From Acidobacteriota bacterium (GTDB taxonomy: Bacteria; Acidobacteriota; Terriglobia; Terriglobales; Acidobacteriaceae): 38,031 bases of DNA. The stretch lies in contig QIBA01000067.1 of NCBI GenBank assembly GCA_003225175.1, positions 1-38,031 of the forward strand, written 5' to 3'. How positions within the stretch are numbered: the stretch's first letter is position 1; every line of letters starts with the position of its first letter. Shown one piece after another: positions 1 through 6,855 of this stretch. The notes under the pieces were generated by a model. The model saw nothing but the letters and a program-made list of their open reading frames with translations, did not search any database and was not told the origin of the DNA. The translations under genes and the position numbers were made by a program.

Positions 1-484
1 TAATCAGGTCAAGAGAAAGAACAACGCGGAGGAATCCTTTTTTTCGCAGTAGCACGCCCTCCATGCCTTCTAGCGACCCACTCTTGATGCGAACTCGATC
101 ACCGATCACGAGGTAGGGATGCGGTTCGCACTTTACCAACGGCAGAGAGGAACGGAGTGCTTCAATCTCTGGCTCGGGCAGTGGCACTGGCTTTCCCGCA
201 GCGCTCACCAGAGAGAGCACTCCGGGTACCTCAAGCACGCGCACTCGCTCAAGGGCACGTATCCGAACAAAGATGTAGCTGGGAAAGAGCGGCAGCTGCA
301 GGTCCATCCTGCAGCCGTTCTTCCAGAGGCGCTGAGTGCGATAGAGAGGCAGGAAGGACTCAATCTTTCTCAGCGCGAAGTGCTCAGCGATGGCTTTTTC
401 GTGGCGTGAAGTTGTATAAACCGCAAACCATCGGGGAAGAACTTCTGATTCTGCGTGGGCGGACAGGGGAATGATTGACATCAT
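1..484 (-). CDS. UpxY/RfaH-like transcription antiterminator (NusG family), partial
   Basis: The reading frame is open from an ATG at 484 to the window edge, giving 161 codons without a stop, so the C-terminus lies outside. The translation has a NusG N-terminal signature near residues 18-75 (RWFAVYTTSRHEK, then ESFLPLY and LPLFPSYIFVRI). It ends in a KOW-like stretch (VIGDRVRIKSGSLEGMEG). Family members bind RNA polymerase and stop early termination, usually in long capsule or exopolysaccharide operons; UpxY and RfaH act on specific leaders. The gene points away from the NRPS-PKS operon, so its own target may be the operon to the left. A second ATG at 481 is an equal start choice; no strong ribosome binding site is visible. 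General housekeeping NusG is less likely given the polysaccharide setting. Confidence 0.85.
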   Translation of the reverse strand, partial: MMSIIPLSAHAESEVLPRWFAVYTTSRHEKAIAEHFALRKIESFLPLYRTQRLWKNGCRMDLQLPLFPSYIFVRIRALERVRVLEVPGVLSLVSAAGKPVPLPEPEIEALRSSLPLVKCEPHPYLVIGDRVRIKSGSLEGMEGVLLRKKGFLRVVLSLDLI

Positions 485-933
485 CGGTTCGCTGACTCAG
501 CTTTGCAATTGCAGACAAAGCTTCGCTATCGTCACTTAGGACGTACCTTTTGAAACTGCGCGATTGATTGGCTTACCAAAGGACTTCGCCGAAAAAAAAT
601 TTTCGGTGCGGCGAGGGCCCAAGGTCGCCCCGGAATTGTTAAAGGACTTTTAACGGAGCGAGTGCTTGCTGGTTCTTTCTCGCAAGCTTGAAAAAATGTA
701 AGCTGCTGGAAGCGATGTGGCAAGCAAAAAATTAATTTTTAGAGCTAAATCGCTTGTTCGCTAGGGTATTCTGCCGGGGATAATGTCCAATCTGGGAATT
801 TGAGTTTGCACATCTTGTGGAGCACCACAGCGCTGGCGTTGGGCCGGTAATTATGACACAGCGTGTGCTTACTTCCGGCTGTCATTTCTTACGGCTTATT
901 GTGTTGTCTAAATATATAGAGAGTAGGACGATT
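485..933. promoter_or_regulatory. Divergent intergenic region with four successive inverted repeats
   Basis: About 450 bp lie between the antiterminator gene and the chosen start of the PAP2-Wzi gene. Four inverted repeats follow one another: CCGAAAA/TTTTCGG at 589-606, GTTAAA/TTTAAC at 638-654, GCTTGC/GCAAGC at 664-687, and AAGCGAT/ATCGCTT at 710-755, the last enclosing an A/T palindrome. A GATAAT at 779-784, with TTGTTC at 754-759, is a weak promoter candidate for the rightward gene because its 19-bp spacer is long. Such a chain of stems would suit a structured leader, but which transcript carries it is not shown. I see no gene in this stretch. Confidence 0.4.
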
Positions 934-3357
934 TTGTCGAAATTCCGCAGTGCTTTAGGACCTTTCATACTACGTTCCAAACATACTGTCGTTTTGGTTC
1001 TTCTTTTGACTCTGGGCGTGGCGCCGGAAGCATATTCGCAGAATCGGCAAAATCCGCCTGCTAAGAGCCCTTTGTCCAAGCCGAATGCCCACGCCAGCGT
1101 CGCAGGTGACGCAAAACGAGGATTTCAGGGCTTCCTATCCGACCAGAAGCGAATCTGGACCTGCCCAGCTCACCTGAAGATCTCCGATGCCGAGTGGCTA
1201 GTCCCAGCAGGGGGGATCTCGACTGGCTTGTTCGTAACCGACGCCACCACTTCACATGAGCTGACGCGACACAGTCACGTTCCAGCAAGCGCGACATTCT
1301 CCGACCTCGGACTGGGGCTTTTTCTTGGCGCCTCAAGTCTCATGTACCTCGGCGGAAGGCAGTTCAGCGACGAACACATGCGGGAAACGGGGCTGCTCTC
1401 AGCCCAGGCGGCCGCCGACACATTTGTGCTTACGGATGTACTTAAGTACGGCCTTCGGCGTGAGCGTCCAGATGTTGATCGCGGGCAAGGAAACTTCTTC
1501 CAGCCAGGTGGAACGTCGTTTCCCTCCGAGCATGCAAGCATTTCCTTCGCGATCGCCACGGTGATCGCCCACGAATATCCCGGCTGGTTCTCCCAGTTTG
1601 CCAGCTACGGCCTCGCAACCGCCGTCAGCGTGGCTCGGGTAACCGGGGACAAGCACTTTCCTTCAGACGTGTTTATCGGCGGCACGATGGGCTACCTCAT
1701 CGGGCGAAGCGTATACAGAAACCATCACGATCCCGCGGTCAACTACGGCACCTTCGAATCTGCGGAACTTCCAATTCCCGCTGAGCGCGTGAGTTCCACG
1801 TACATCGAACTCGACAGCTGGATCTATCCCGCGGTTGAGCGGCTCGCAGCCCTCAACATCGTTGATTCGACCTTCGCCGCCATCCGGCCGTGGACACGGA
1901 TGGCGGTTTACGCCATGATTTCGCGCGCGCAAGAACCGCCTGCAGGAAGTGAAGGCAGCCTCGTTCTAAGTGATTTGCGTTCAGAATTTCACCATGAGAA
2001 CGAGCTGCAGGGAGGGCAACAGAGTAAATCGCTCTTGATTGATCGGGTGTACACGCGTACGCAGTACATCTCCGGATCTCCGCTAAACGACGGGTTCCAT
2101 TTTGGGCAGACCATCGTTGATGACTTCGGACGCCCATTCGGCGATGGCTTGCAGCAAATAGTGGGATTTGAGACTTGTGCTGAATCCGGACGCTTCTCGT
2201 TTTTTGTACGCGGTGAGTACCAGCACGCTCCATCCCTTCCGGGATACAGCCCACCGGTCAATCAAACACTGGCGCAGATCGATCTGATTCCCGGTGAGTC
2301 GTTCAATGGTGTGCCCACGAAGAACGTATTCCGACTGCTGGACACTTACACATCCTTCAACTTGCTAAGCAATGAGATTTCTGTCGGCAAGCAGACCTAC
2401 TGGTGGGGACCGGACGACAGCACCGCGCTAATGCTCAGCAACAACGCCGCGCCCTTTTACGGAATCCGATTCAATCGCACTTTCCCGCTGTATATTCCAT
2501 TGTTTTCGAAGCTGTTCGGAACCATACGTTACGACAACTTCTTTGGACGCCTCTACGGAAACAAATACCCTGCCGATCCGTTCACGTTCGGGCAGAAAAT
2601 CGTGCTTGCACCCACGAAGAATCTTGAGATTGGATTCTCCCGCAGCTCGATTTTTGCGGGCAAAGGGCTGGAGCCTCTGACTGCGCATACTTTTTGGCAG
2701 ACGTTAACCAGCACTAGCAGCGGCACGAATGTAGGATTTAATCCACACGACACGCCGGGCACACGCCATGCGAATTTCGATATTCGCTACCGCCTGCCGT
2801 TCCTGCGCAACTGGGTCACTGCGTACATCGATTCCTTTGTTCATGACGACGTTTCGCCGGCCGATGCTCCCAACCGATCAGCAGTTATGCCCGGCATCTA
2901 CCTGAGCCACTTCCCCGGAATTCCTAAATTAGACCTGCACGTTGAAGGCGGGACTACCGATACCTTCCCGACGCAGGTGCTGGGCGGCAATTTTTATTAC
3001 TACGAGGGACTCTACAAAGACAGCTACACCATCAACCGCAACCTTCTTGGCTCATGGCTCGGACGCGAAGGAACCGGCGGTAAAACATGGGCAACTTACT
3101 GGCTTAATCCCGCCAGCAGCATCACCGCAGGATTTCGGATGGTGAAGGTCTCACAATTCTTCATCCCAGACGGGGAGACGCAGCAGGACGCCTACGCTGC
3201 CTTCAAATACCGTTGGCAGAACGGCCTCGACCTGCAAGTCATGATGCAGCACGAACGCTGGGTCGCTCCTCTATTGGCTTCCGGGCCTCAAAGCAATTTC
3301 ACCACGCAGCTTCAGCTTTCGTTCTGGCCCAAGGACTGGAGAGTCCAAAAACATTAG
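934..3357 (+). CDS. PAP2 phosphatase fused to Wzi-like capsule-assembly beta-barrel
   Basis: This 807-residue protein begins with a signal peptide: basic n-region, hydrophobic core VVLVLLLTLGVAP, cleavage near AYSQ. The PAP2 phosphatase signature follows in order: KYGLRRERP (about residues 171-179), PSEH (197-200, a PSGH variant) and R235-x5-H241-x3-D245. The remaining 500 or so residues resemble Wzi-type outer-membrane barrels, with many aromatic alternating strands and YWWGPDDS. PAP2 enzymes dephosphorylate lipid or polyprenyl phosphates in the periplasm; Wzi anchors capsule at the cell surface. I chose TTG 934 because GAGAGTAGGA sits just upstream and the signal peptide then starts the protein. 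Longer starts exist at GTG 817 and ATG 853. It is convergent with the LuxR-type gene. Confidence 0.83.
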   Translation: MSKFRSALGPFILRSKHTVVLVLLLTLGVAPEAYSQNRQNPPAKSPLSKPNAHASVAGDAKRGFQGFLSDQKRIWTCPAHLKISDAEWLVPAGGISTGLFVTDATTSHELTRHSHVPASATFSDLGLGLFLGASSLMYLGGRQFSDEHMRETGLLSAQAAADTFVLTDVLKYGLRRERPDVDRGQGNFFQPGGTSFPSEHASISFAIATVIAHEYPGWFSQFASYGLATAVSVARVTGDKHFPSDVFIGGTMGYLIGRSVYRNHHDPAVNYGTFESAELPIPAERVSSTYIELDSWIYPAVERLAALNIVDSTFAAIRPWTRMAVYAMISRAQEPPAGSEGSLVLSDLRSEFHHENELQGGQQSKSLLIDRVYTRTQYISGSPLNDGFHFGQTIVDDFGRPFGDGLQQIVGFETCAESGRFSFFVRGEYQHAPSLPGYSPPVNQTLAQIDLIPGESFNGVPTKNVFRLLDTYTSFNLLSNEISVGKQTYWWGPDDSTALMLSNNAAPFYGIRFNRTFPLYIPLFSKLFGTIRYDNFFGRLYGNKYPADPFTFGQKIVLAPTKNLEIGFSRSSIFAGKGLEPLTAHTFWQTLTSTSSGTNVGFNPHDTPGTRHANFDIRYRLPFLRNWVTAYIDSFVHDDVSPADAPNRSAVMPGIYLSHFPGIPKLDLHVEGGTTDTFPTQVLGGNFYYYEGLYKDSYTINRNLLGSWLGREGTGGKTWATYWLNPASSITAGFRMVKVSQFFIPDGETQQDAYAAFKYRWQNGLDLQVMMQHERWVAPLLASGPQSNFTTQLQLSFWPKDWRVQKH

Positions 3358-3400
3358 CCCCCGCTGTGCATTTTCGAGTGGCAGATGCGACAGAGAGTAA

Positions 3401-3424
3401 TGAGATTTTACTTGGGAGATCTCA
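3401..3424. terminator. Weak hairpin between convergent genes
   Basis: TGAGAT at 3401-3406 can pair with ATCTCA at 3419-3424 in the 83-bp gap between two convergent genes. The downstream sequence is only moderately T-rich (CTTCTTTAATTT). It could end the rightward transcript, but the stem is short and the call is tentative. Confidence 0.25.
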
Positions 3425-3440
3425 GCGCTTCTTTAATTTC

Positions 3441-4145
3441 CTAACTCAACCCCTGTTGCGAAAGCGTTGTACAAAGCAGAACCGCCAGCTCCACACGATT
3501 CGAAGCGCCCAGCTTTTCGAAGATCTTGAAAACGTAATTCTTCACTGTGTGCTGACTGATGCCAAGGCGCTCCGCCACTTCCCGATTTGTAAGTCCCTCC
3601 ACGATGCTCTCAGCCACCTCGCGCTCTCGCTTCGATAGTACTGACAAGCTTTCTTGCTCAACGCTCGCACTGTGCGTCGTATCTGAAAGAGCGGAGATTA
3701 CAAACTGCAATTCTTCGCTGTTTGCCCAAATCTGTCCCCGATGCACCGCCACGATGCAGCGGGGGAGCATCTCTACTGCTTTCGTCCGACAGAAGACTCC
3801 GGAAGCGCCCATGCGAAACGCTTGCACCACCATCTCCGGCTTACTCGAGTCCAGCAGGACCACGTCCTTCATCATCGGACACCCCGCTCGCAGCTGCTGA
3901 ACCAGGATCAATCCGCGACTGGCCTCGTCCTGCATCCGCGCACTGATAATCAGGACGTCGGGACTGGAGTGCGAAACCATTTGGATGATTTCGAGCGGAT
4001 CTGCACTGAATCCCAGGACGTCCAGCTCGGGATCGCGTGCGACTACATTTGCCAAAAGTTGGGCCGCCATGGCATTGCTCTCGGCAACGAATACACGTAT
4101 CCGTGCCAACGACCTGTCGCACCCTTTGTTTTCTCGAATAGTCAA
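3441..4145 (-). CDS. NarL/LuxR-type regulator with degenerate receiver domain
   Basis: The protein has 234 residues. Residues 16-135 follow the CheY-like receiver fold, and residues 170-225 form a LuxR-type helix-turn-helix (LSKREREVAESIVEGL, then GISQHTVKNYV). The phosphorylation pocket is broken. The usual acidic pair is AES at 21-23, and the position expected for the phospho-acceptor aspartate is Ser68 (DVLIISA). The distal lysine K122 is kept. It is therefore probably a DNA-binding regulator that works without phosphorylation, as other pseudo-receivers do. The start is TTG 4145, preceded by GCGGGGAT. Its closest visible relative is the receiver-only protein at 4709, which heads the acyl-sugar operon, so control of that operon is a reasonable guess. 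Confidence 0.88.
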   Translation of the reverse strand: MTIRENKGCDRSLARIRVFVAESNAMAAQLLANVVARDPELDVLGFSADPLEIIQMVSHSSPDVLIISARMQDEASRGLILVQQLRAGCPMMKDVVLLDSSKPEMVVQAFRMGASGVFCRTKAVEMLPRCIVAVHRGQIWANSEELQFVISALSDTTHSASVEQESLSVLSKREREVAESIVEGLTNREVAERLGISQHTVKNYVFKIFEKLGASNRVELAVLLCTTLSQQGLS

Positions 4146-4708
4146 TTGAATATCCCCGCAATTGGGAAAGTGGAAATTTTAATGTGGGTCGATACTGATG
4201 GGCCGGTGCGGGGGCTGTTTTGGGGGCTAACGAATCGTTTGTTTATCACCCCTCGTAATAGGAGTCAAGTTCAAAGCGTCAATGAAAGCAACTTTTGGCC
4301 AACCAGCACTAGAGAAGGTCGTCTCCCCCCCACCCTGCTCTGACGGCCAAAGCGCGAAGAAATGCCCAGGGCCGTCTGTCGGAGGGAAGGTCGGCATCTT
4401 GCGGAGATTCCGACACTTGCATAGATTCACTCTCCAGTTTGAACGGCCAGCAGTTCGTTTTGCCTGTTTTTCATTGTGTCAGGTCCGCCAGTGGGACTCA
4501 GGGGGCGAAGCTGTAACCAGAACGGATCGTCTAGAACGAACGGCTGACTGCATTTTTCCCTATTCTTCTGATTCTCATTCCCGGATTAGACCGATCCCAA
4601 TCACAACCAGCTCCGAGAGAGCTTTGATTGATAGCAATCTCCTGGGGCTTCGTCTTCCAGATTTAAATTAAGCGACCTCCGGCCTCCATTAACTTTTCGG
4701 GAGAAGAA
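4146..4708. promoter_or_regulatory. Divergent spacer upstream of the NRPS-PKS/amino-sugar operon
   Basis: The 563 bp separate the leftward LuxR-type gene from the first rightward gene of the large operon, so promoters for both should lie here. Two CAATTG palindromes at 4143-4148 and 4159-4164 overlap the regulator's start and might be an operator. I cannot pick out a convincing -35/-10 pair. The frame at 4282-4671 could be translated but shows no family resemblance and no ribosome binding site, so I regard it as non-coding. The ribosome binding site of the next gene (GGGAGAAGAA) ends at 4708. Confidence 0.35.
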
Positions 4709-5203
4709 ATGGTGCGACAGCCGCCTTTGACACGCATACGCGTATTGATTGCCGAGAGCGATGCCATGGCGGCCCAACTTCTGGCGAACGTAGTTGCATG
4801 CGACCCCGAGCTGGAGGTGCTGGGATTCAGTGCGAATCCTATAGAGATAATGGAAATAGCGCTTCGCTTGAGTCCGGATGTAATGATCATAAGCGCATGG
4901 ATAGAGGACGATGCCAATCGCGGATTGGCGATTCTCCAACACCTCAGAGGCGAGCGTCCCAAAATGAAAAGCGTGGCGTTGCTGGACTCGCGCAAGCCTG
5001 AGATGGTTGTCCAGGCGTTTCGCATGGGCGCCTCAGGGGTCTTCTGCCGGACAAAGGGAGTGGATATGCTTCCCCGCTGCATCGTGGCCGTGCACCAAGG
5101 GCAAGTCTGGGCGGATAGTGAGGAATTGAAGTTAGTGATCTCTGCTCTCGCGGACGCTACCCATACAGAACATTGGGAGCGCGCAAAGGCATTCGCGAAC
5201 TGA
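4709..5203 (+). CDS. Receiver-only paralogue of the adjacent LuxR-type regulator
   Basis: These 164 residues are closely similar to the first 155 of the protein encoded at 3441-4145: AESDAMAAQLLANVVA, FRMGASGVFCRTK, MLPRCIVAVH. The helix-turn-helix is absent; the protein ends soon after ALADATHTEHW. The phospho-acceptor position is again serine (Ser62, VMIISA), and the acidic pocket reads E16-S17-D18. A free-standing pseudo-receiver cannot bind DNA itself, so it may pair with and titrate the full-length regulator. Alternatively it is a duplicate that has lost its output domain. GGGAGAAG lies directly before the ATG. It is the first gene of the co-oriented block and lies 35 bp before the acyltransferase gene. 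Confidence 0.8.
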   Translation: MVRQPPLTRIRVLIAESDAMAAQLLANVVACDPELEVLGFSANPIEIMEIALRLSPDVMIISAWIEDDANRGLAILQHLRGERPKMKSVALLDSRKPEMVVQAFRMGASGVFCRTKGVDMLPRCIVAVHQGQVWADSEELKLVISALADATHTEHWERAKAFAN

Positions 5204-5238
5204 GGAACTGATGTAAAAGGAGAGTTTGGGATTAGCTC

Positions 5239-5979
5239 ATGGAAAAAAAAGGCGCAAACAAATTGGCCATTATTGAGACGGAAGAAATAGGGCCGGACAC
5301 TTCGATTGCTGAATTCGCAATCATACGTAAGGGTGCGAAACTTGGACGCGGCGTTATCGTCCATCCTTTTGTCGTAATCGAATCCGGCGTTTCCATCGGG
5401 GATGGTGTAGAGGTCTATCCGTTCTCGCACATCGGTAAAGAACCAAATGGGGCTGGTGCCGTTGCTCGCGAGCCTGTATTCGACCGGCACGTTGCAATCG
5501 GTGCTGGCTGCTGCATAGGACCCAATGCTGTGATTTATTGCGATGTGCGAATCGGTGAATCAACCTTGATCGGCGATGGAGCATCGGTCCGTGAGAAATC
5601 GTCCATTGGTTCAAAGTCCATCATCGGACGCCACGCAACAATCGGTTACGAATGCAGGATTGGGTCAAACACGAAAATCATGGATCATTCGGGCATTGCG
5701 GGGAAGTCTGTGGTTGGCGACCGCGTTTTCATCGCAAATGATGTCCAATCTGCGAATGACAACCTTATTGGCAGCAAAGGATGGAGAGACGACATCACCG
5801 GTCCGGTAATTGAGGACGACGTAATGATCGGGGAGGCCGCTGTGCTCCTGCCCGGCATCGTTGTTGAAAGAGGGGCCATCATCGGCTCGGGCGCGCTCAT
5901 CAACCATAATGTGAAGCCCGACAGCATGATGCTCACTATGCCCGCTAGAGCCGTTCCTCGCGAACTGCACAAGGAATAA
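5239..5979 (+). CDS. Left-handed beta-helix (hexapeptide-repeat) acyltransferase
   Basis: Nearly the whole 246-residue chain is built of [IV]-G-x-x hexapeptide repeats (IGDGVEVYPFSHIG, IGAGCCIGPNAVIY, IGESTLIGDGASV, IGSKSIIGRHATIG). It has a mid-chain loop around SANDNLIGSKGWRD and a C-terminal MPARAVPREL tail. Enzymes of this fold move acetyl or longer acyl groups from CoA or ACP to sugars; examples are LpxA, WlbB and QdtC. Since ACP-bound acyl groups and a 3-amino sugar are both expected from this operon, I infer that it could be the transferase joining the two. It could equally be a plain N- or O-acetyltransferase. Codons 2-4 contain an A8 run (5243-5250), a possible slippage site. The nearest AAGGAG (5217-5222) is rather far from the ATG. 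Confidence 0.78.
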   Translation: MEKKGANKLAIIETEEIGPDTSIAEFAIIRKGAKLGRGVIVHPFVVIESGVSIGDGVEVYPFSHIGKEPNGAGAVAREPVFDRHVAIGAGCCIGPNAVIYCDVRIGESTLIGDGASVREKSSIGSKSIIGRHATIGYECRIGSNTKIMDHSGIAGKSVVGDRVFIANDVQSANDNLIGSKGWRDDITGPVIEDDVMIGEAAVLLPGIVVERGAIIGSGALINHNVKPDSMMLTMPARAVPRELHKE

Positions 5980-6001
5980 CTCTCATTTTGCTTGGAACCA
6001 T

Positions 6002-6802
6002 ATGCTTGTTTGCAATCCACTCGGCATTAAAACGTTTCCGATTCTGGACGATCACTTTCCGTTCTTGAATGATGACTTTGCTTCTTTCGTGTCCCAAGAG
6101 TGCGTCGACATCTGGTCGGTGTCTCTAAACGACTTCAGGCATCAATTCGTCGCTTTTCATGATTTGCTTTCAGCCGAGGAGCGGACGAGATTGGCACAGT
6201 TTCTCTTTGCGCGGCATCGTGAGCGCTACGTCCTCGAACACGGCACTCGAAGAATTGTTCTCGCAGCTTATCTACGGGAGAAGCCCGCAACAATTGAGTT
6301 CTCTTATGGTCCGTTTGGCAAACCTGAGATCAAACATGCATCTGACCGATCAACGCCCTGCGCCCTTTCTTTCAGTAATGCAGGAACTGAGGACCTGGCC
6401 TTGATCGCGATAAAACCTGGCGCATCGGTGGGCATCGACGTTGAGCGCGTGCGTCAGCTTGCTGAGCTGAATGAAATTGCGGCTCGATGCTTCTCAAAAC
6501 GGGAGCGGCGATTGTTGGCAGATCTCGCATTCGAAAAACGAACCACTTACTTTTTTTTTCTTTGGACTGCAAAGGAAGCCGTACTCAAGGCAACCGGCGA
6601 AGGAATCACTCGCAATCTGGAGAATGTGGAAGTGATTATGGAATCCGACGATTGTGACTCCGCCCACGCAATTGACCGTTGCGATCCACACACCAAATGG
6701 CTAATTCAACGCTTTTTCCCCCGGCCCGGCTATATCGCATCGATTGCTCTGCGTGAGGGCTCTTACGCAGTTCGTCATCGCCAATTAGTGACGTCCCAGT
6801 AA
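6002..6802 (+). CDS. Sfp-type 4'-phosphopantetheinyl transferase
   Basis: This enzyme moves the phosphopantetheine arm of CoA onto the conserved serine of carrier proteins, and so would activate the NRPS, PKS and ACP encoded downstream. The 266-residue length and motifs fit the Sfp branch: GPFGKPEI (103-110), SFSNAG (123-128, in place of the usual NLSHS), GIDVE (144-148, Mg2+ site) and WTAKEAVLKATGEG (188-201). The histidine of the third block is missing, a common variation outside Bacillus. A run of nine T (6551-6559) encodes the three phenylalanines just before the WTAKEA motif, so slippage there would knock out the enzyme. It lies 22 bp after the acyltransferase gene and 53 bp before the NRPS. 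Confidence 0.9.
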   Translation: MLVCNPLGIKTFPILDDHFPFLNDDFASFVSQECVDIWSVSLNDFRHQFVAFHDLLSAEERTRLAQFLFARHRERYVLEHGTRRIVLAAYLREKPATIEFSYGPFGKPEIKHASDRSTPCALSFSNAGTEDLALIAIKPGASVGIDVERVRQLAELNEIAARCFSKRERRLLADLAFEKRTTYFFFLWTAKEAVLKATGEGITRNLENVEVIMESDDCDSAHAIDRCDPHTKWLIQRFFPRPGYIASIALREGSYAVRHRQLVTSQ

Positions 6803-6855
6803 TCTGTCCTCCACACTCCAAAGACAGCCACATCATTGAGGCAAGGCAAACAGCT

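Noticed and set aside
4282-4671. Open frame of 129 codons in the divergent spacer
   Set aside because: No ribosome binding site, unusual composition and no recognisable domain; treated as non-coding.
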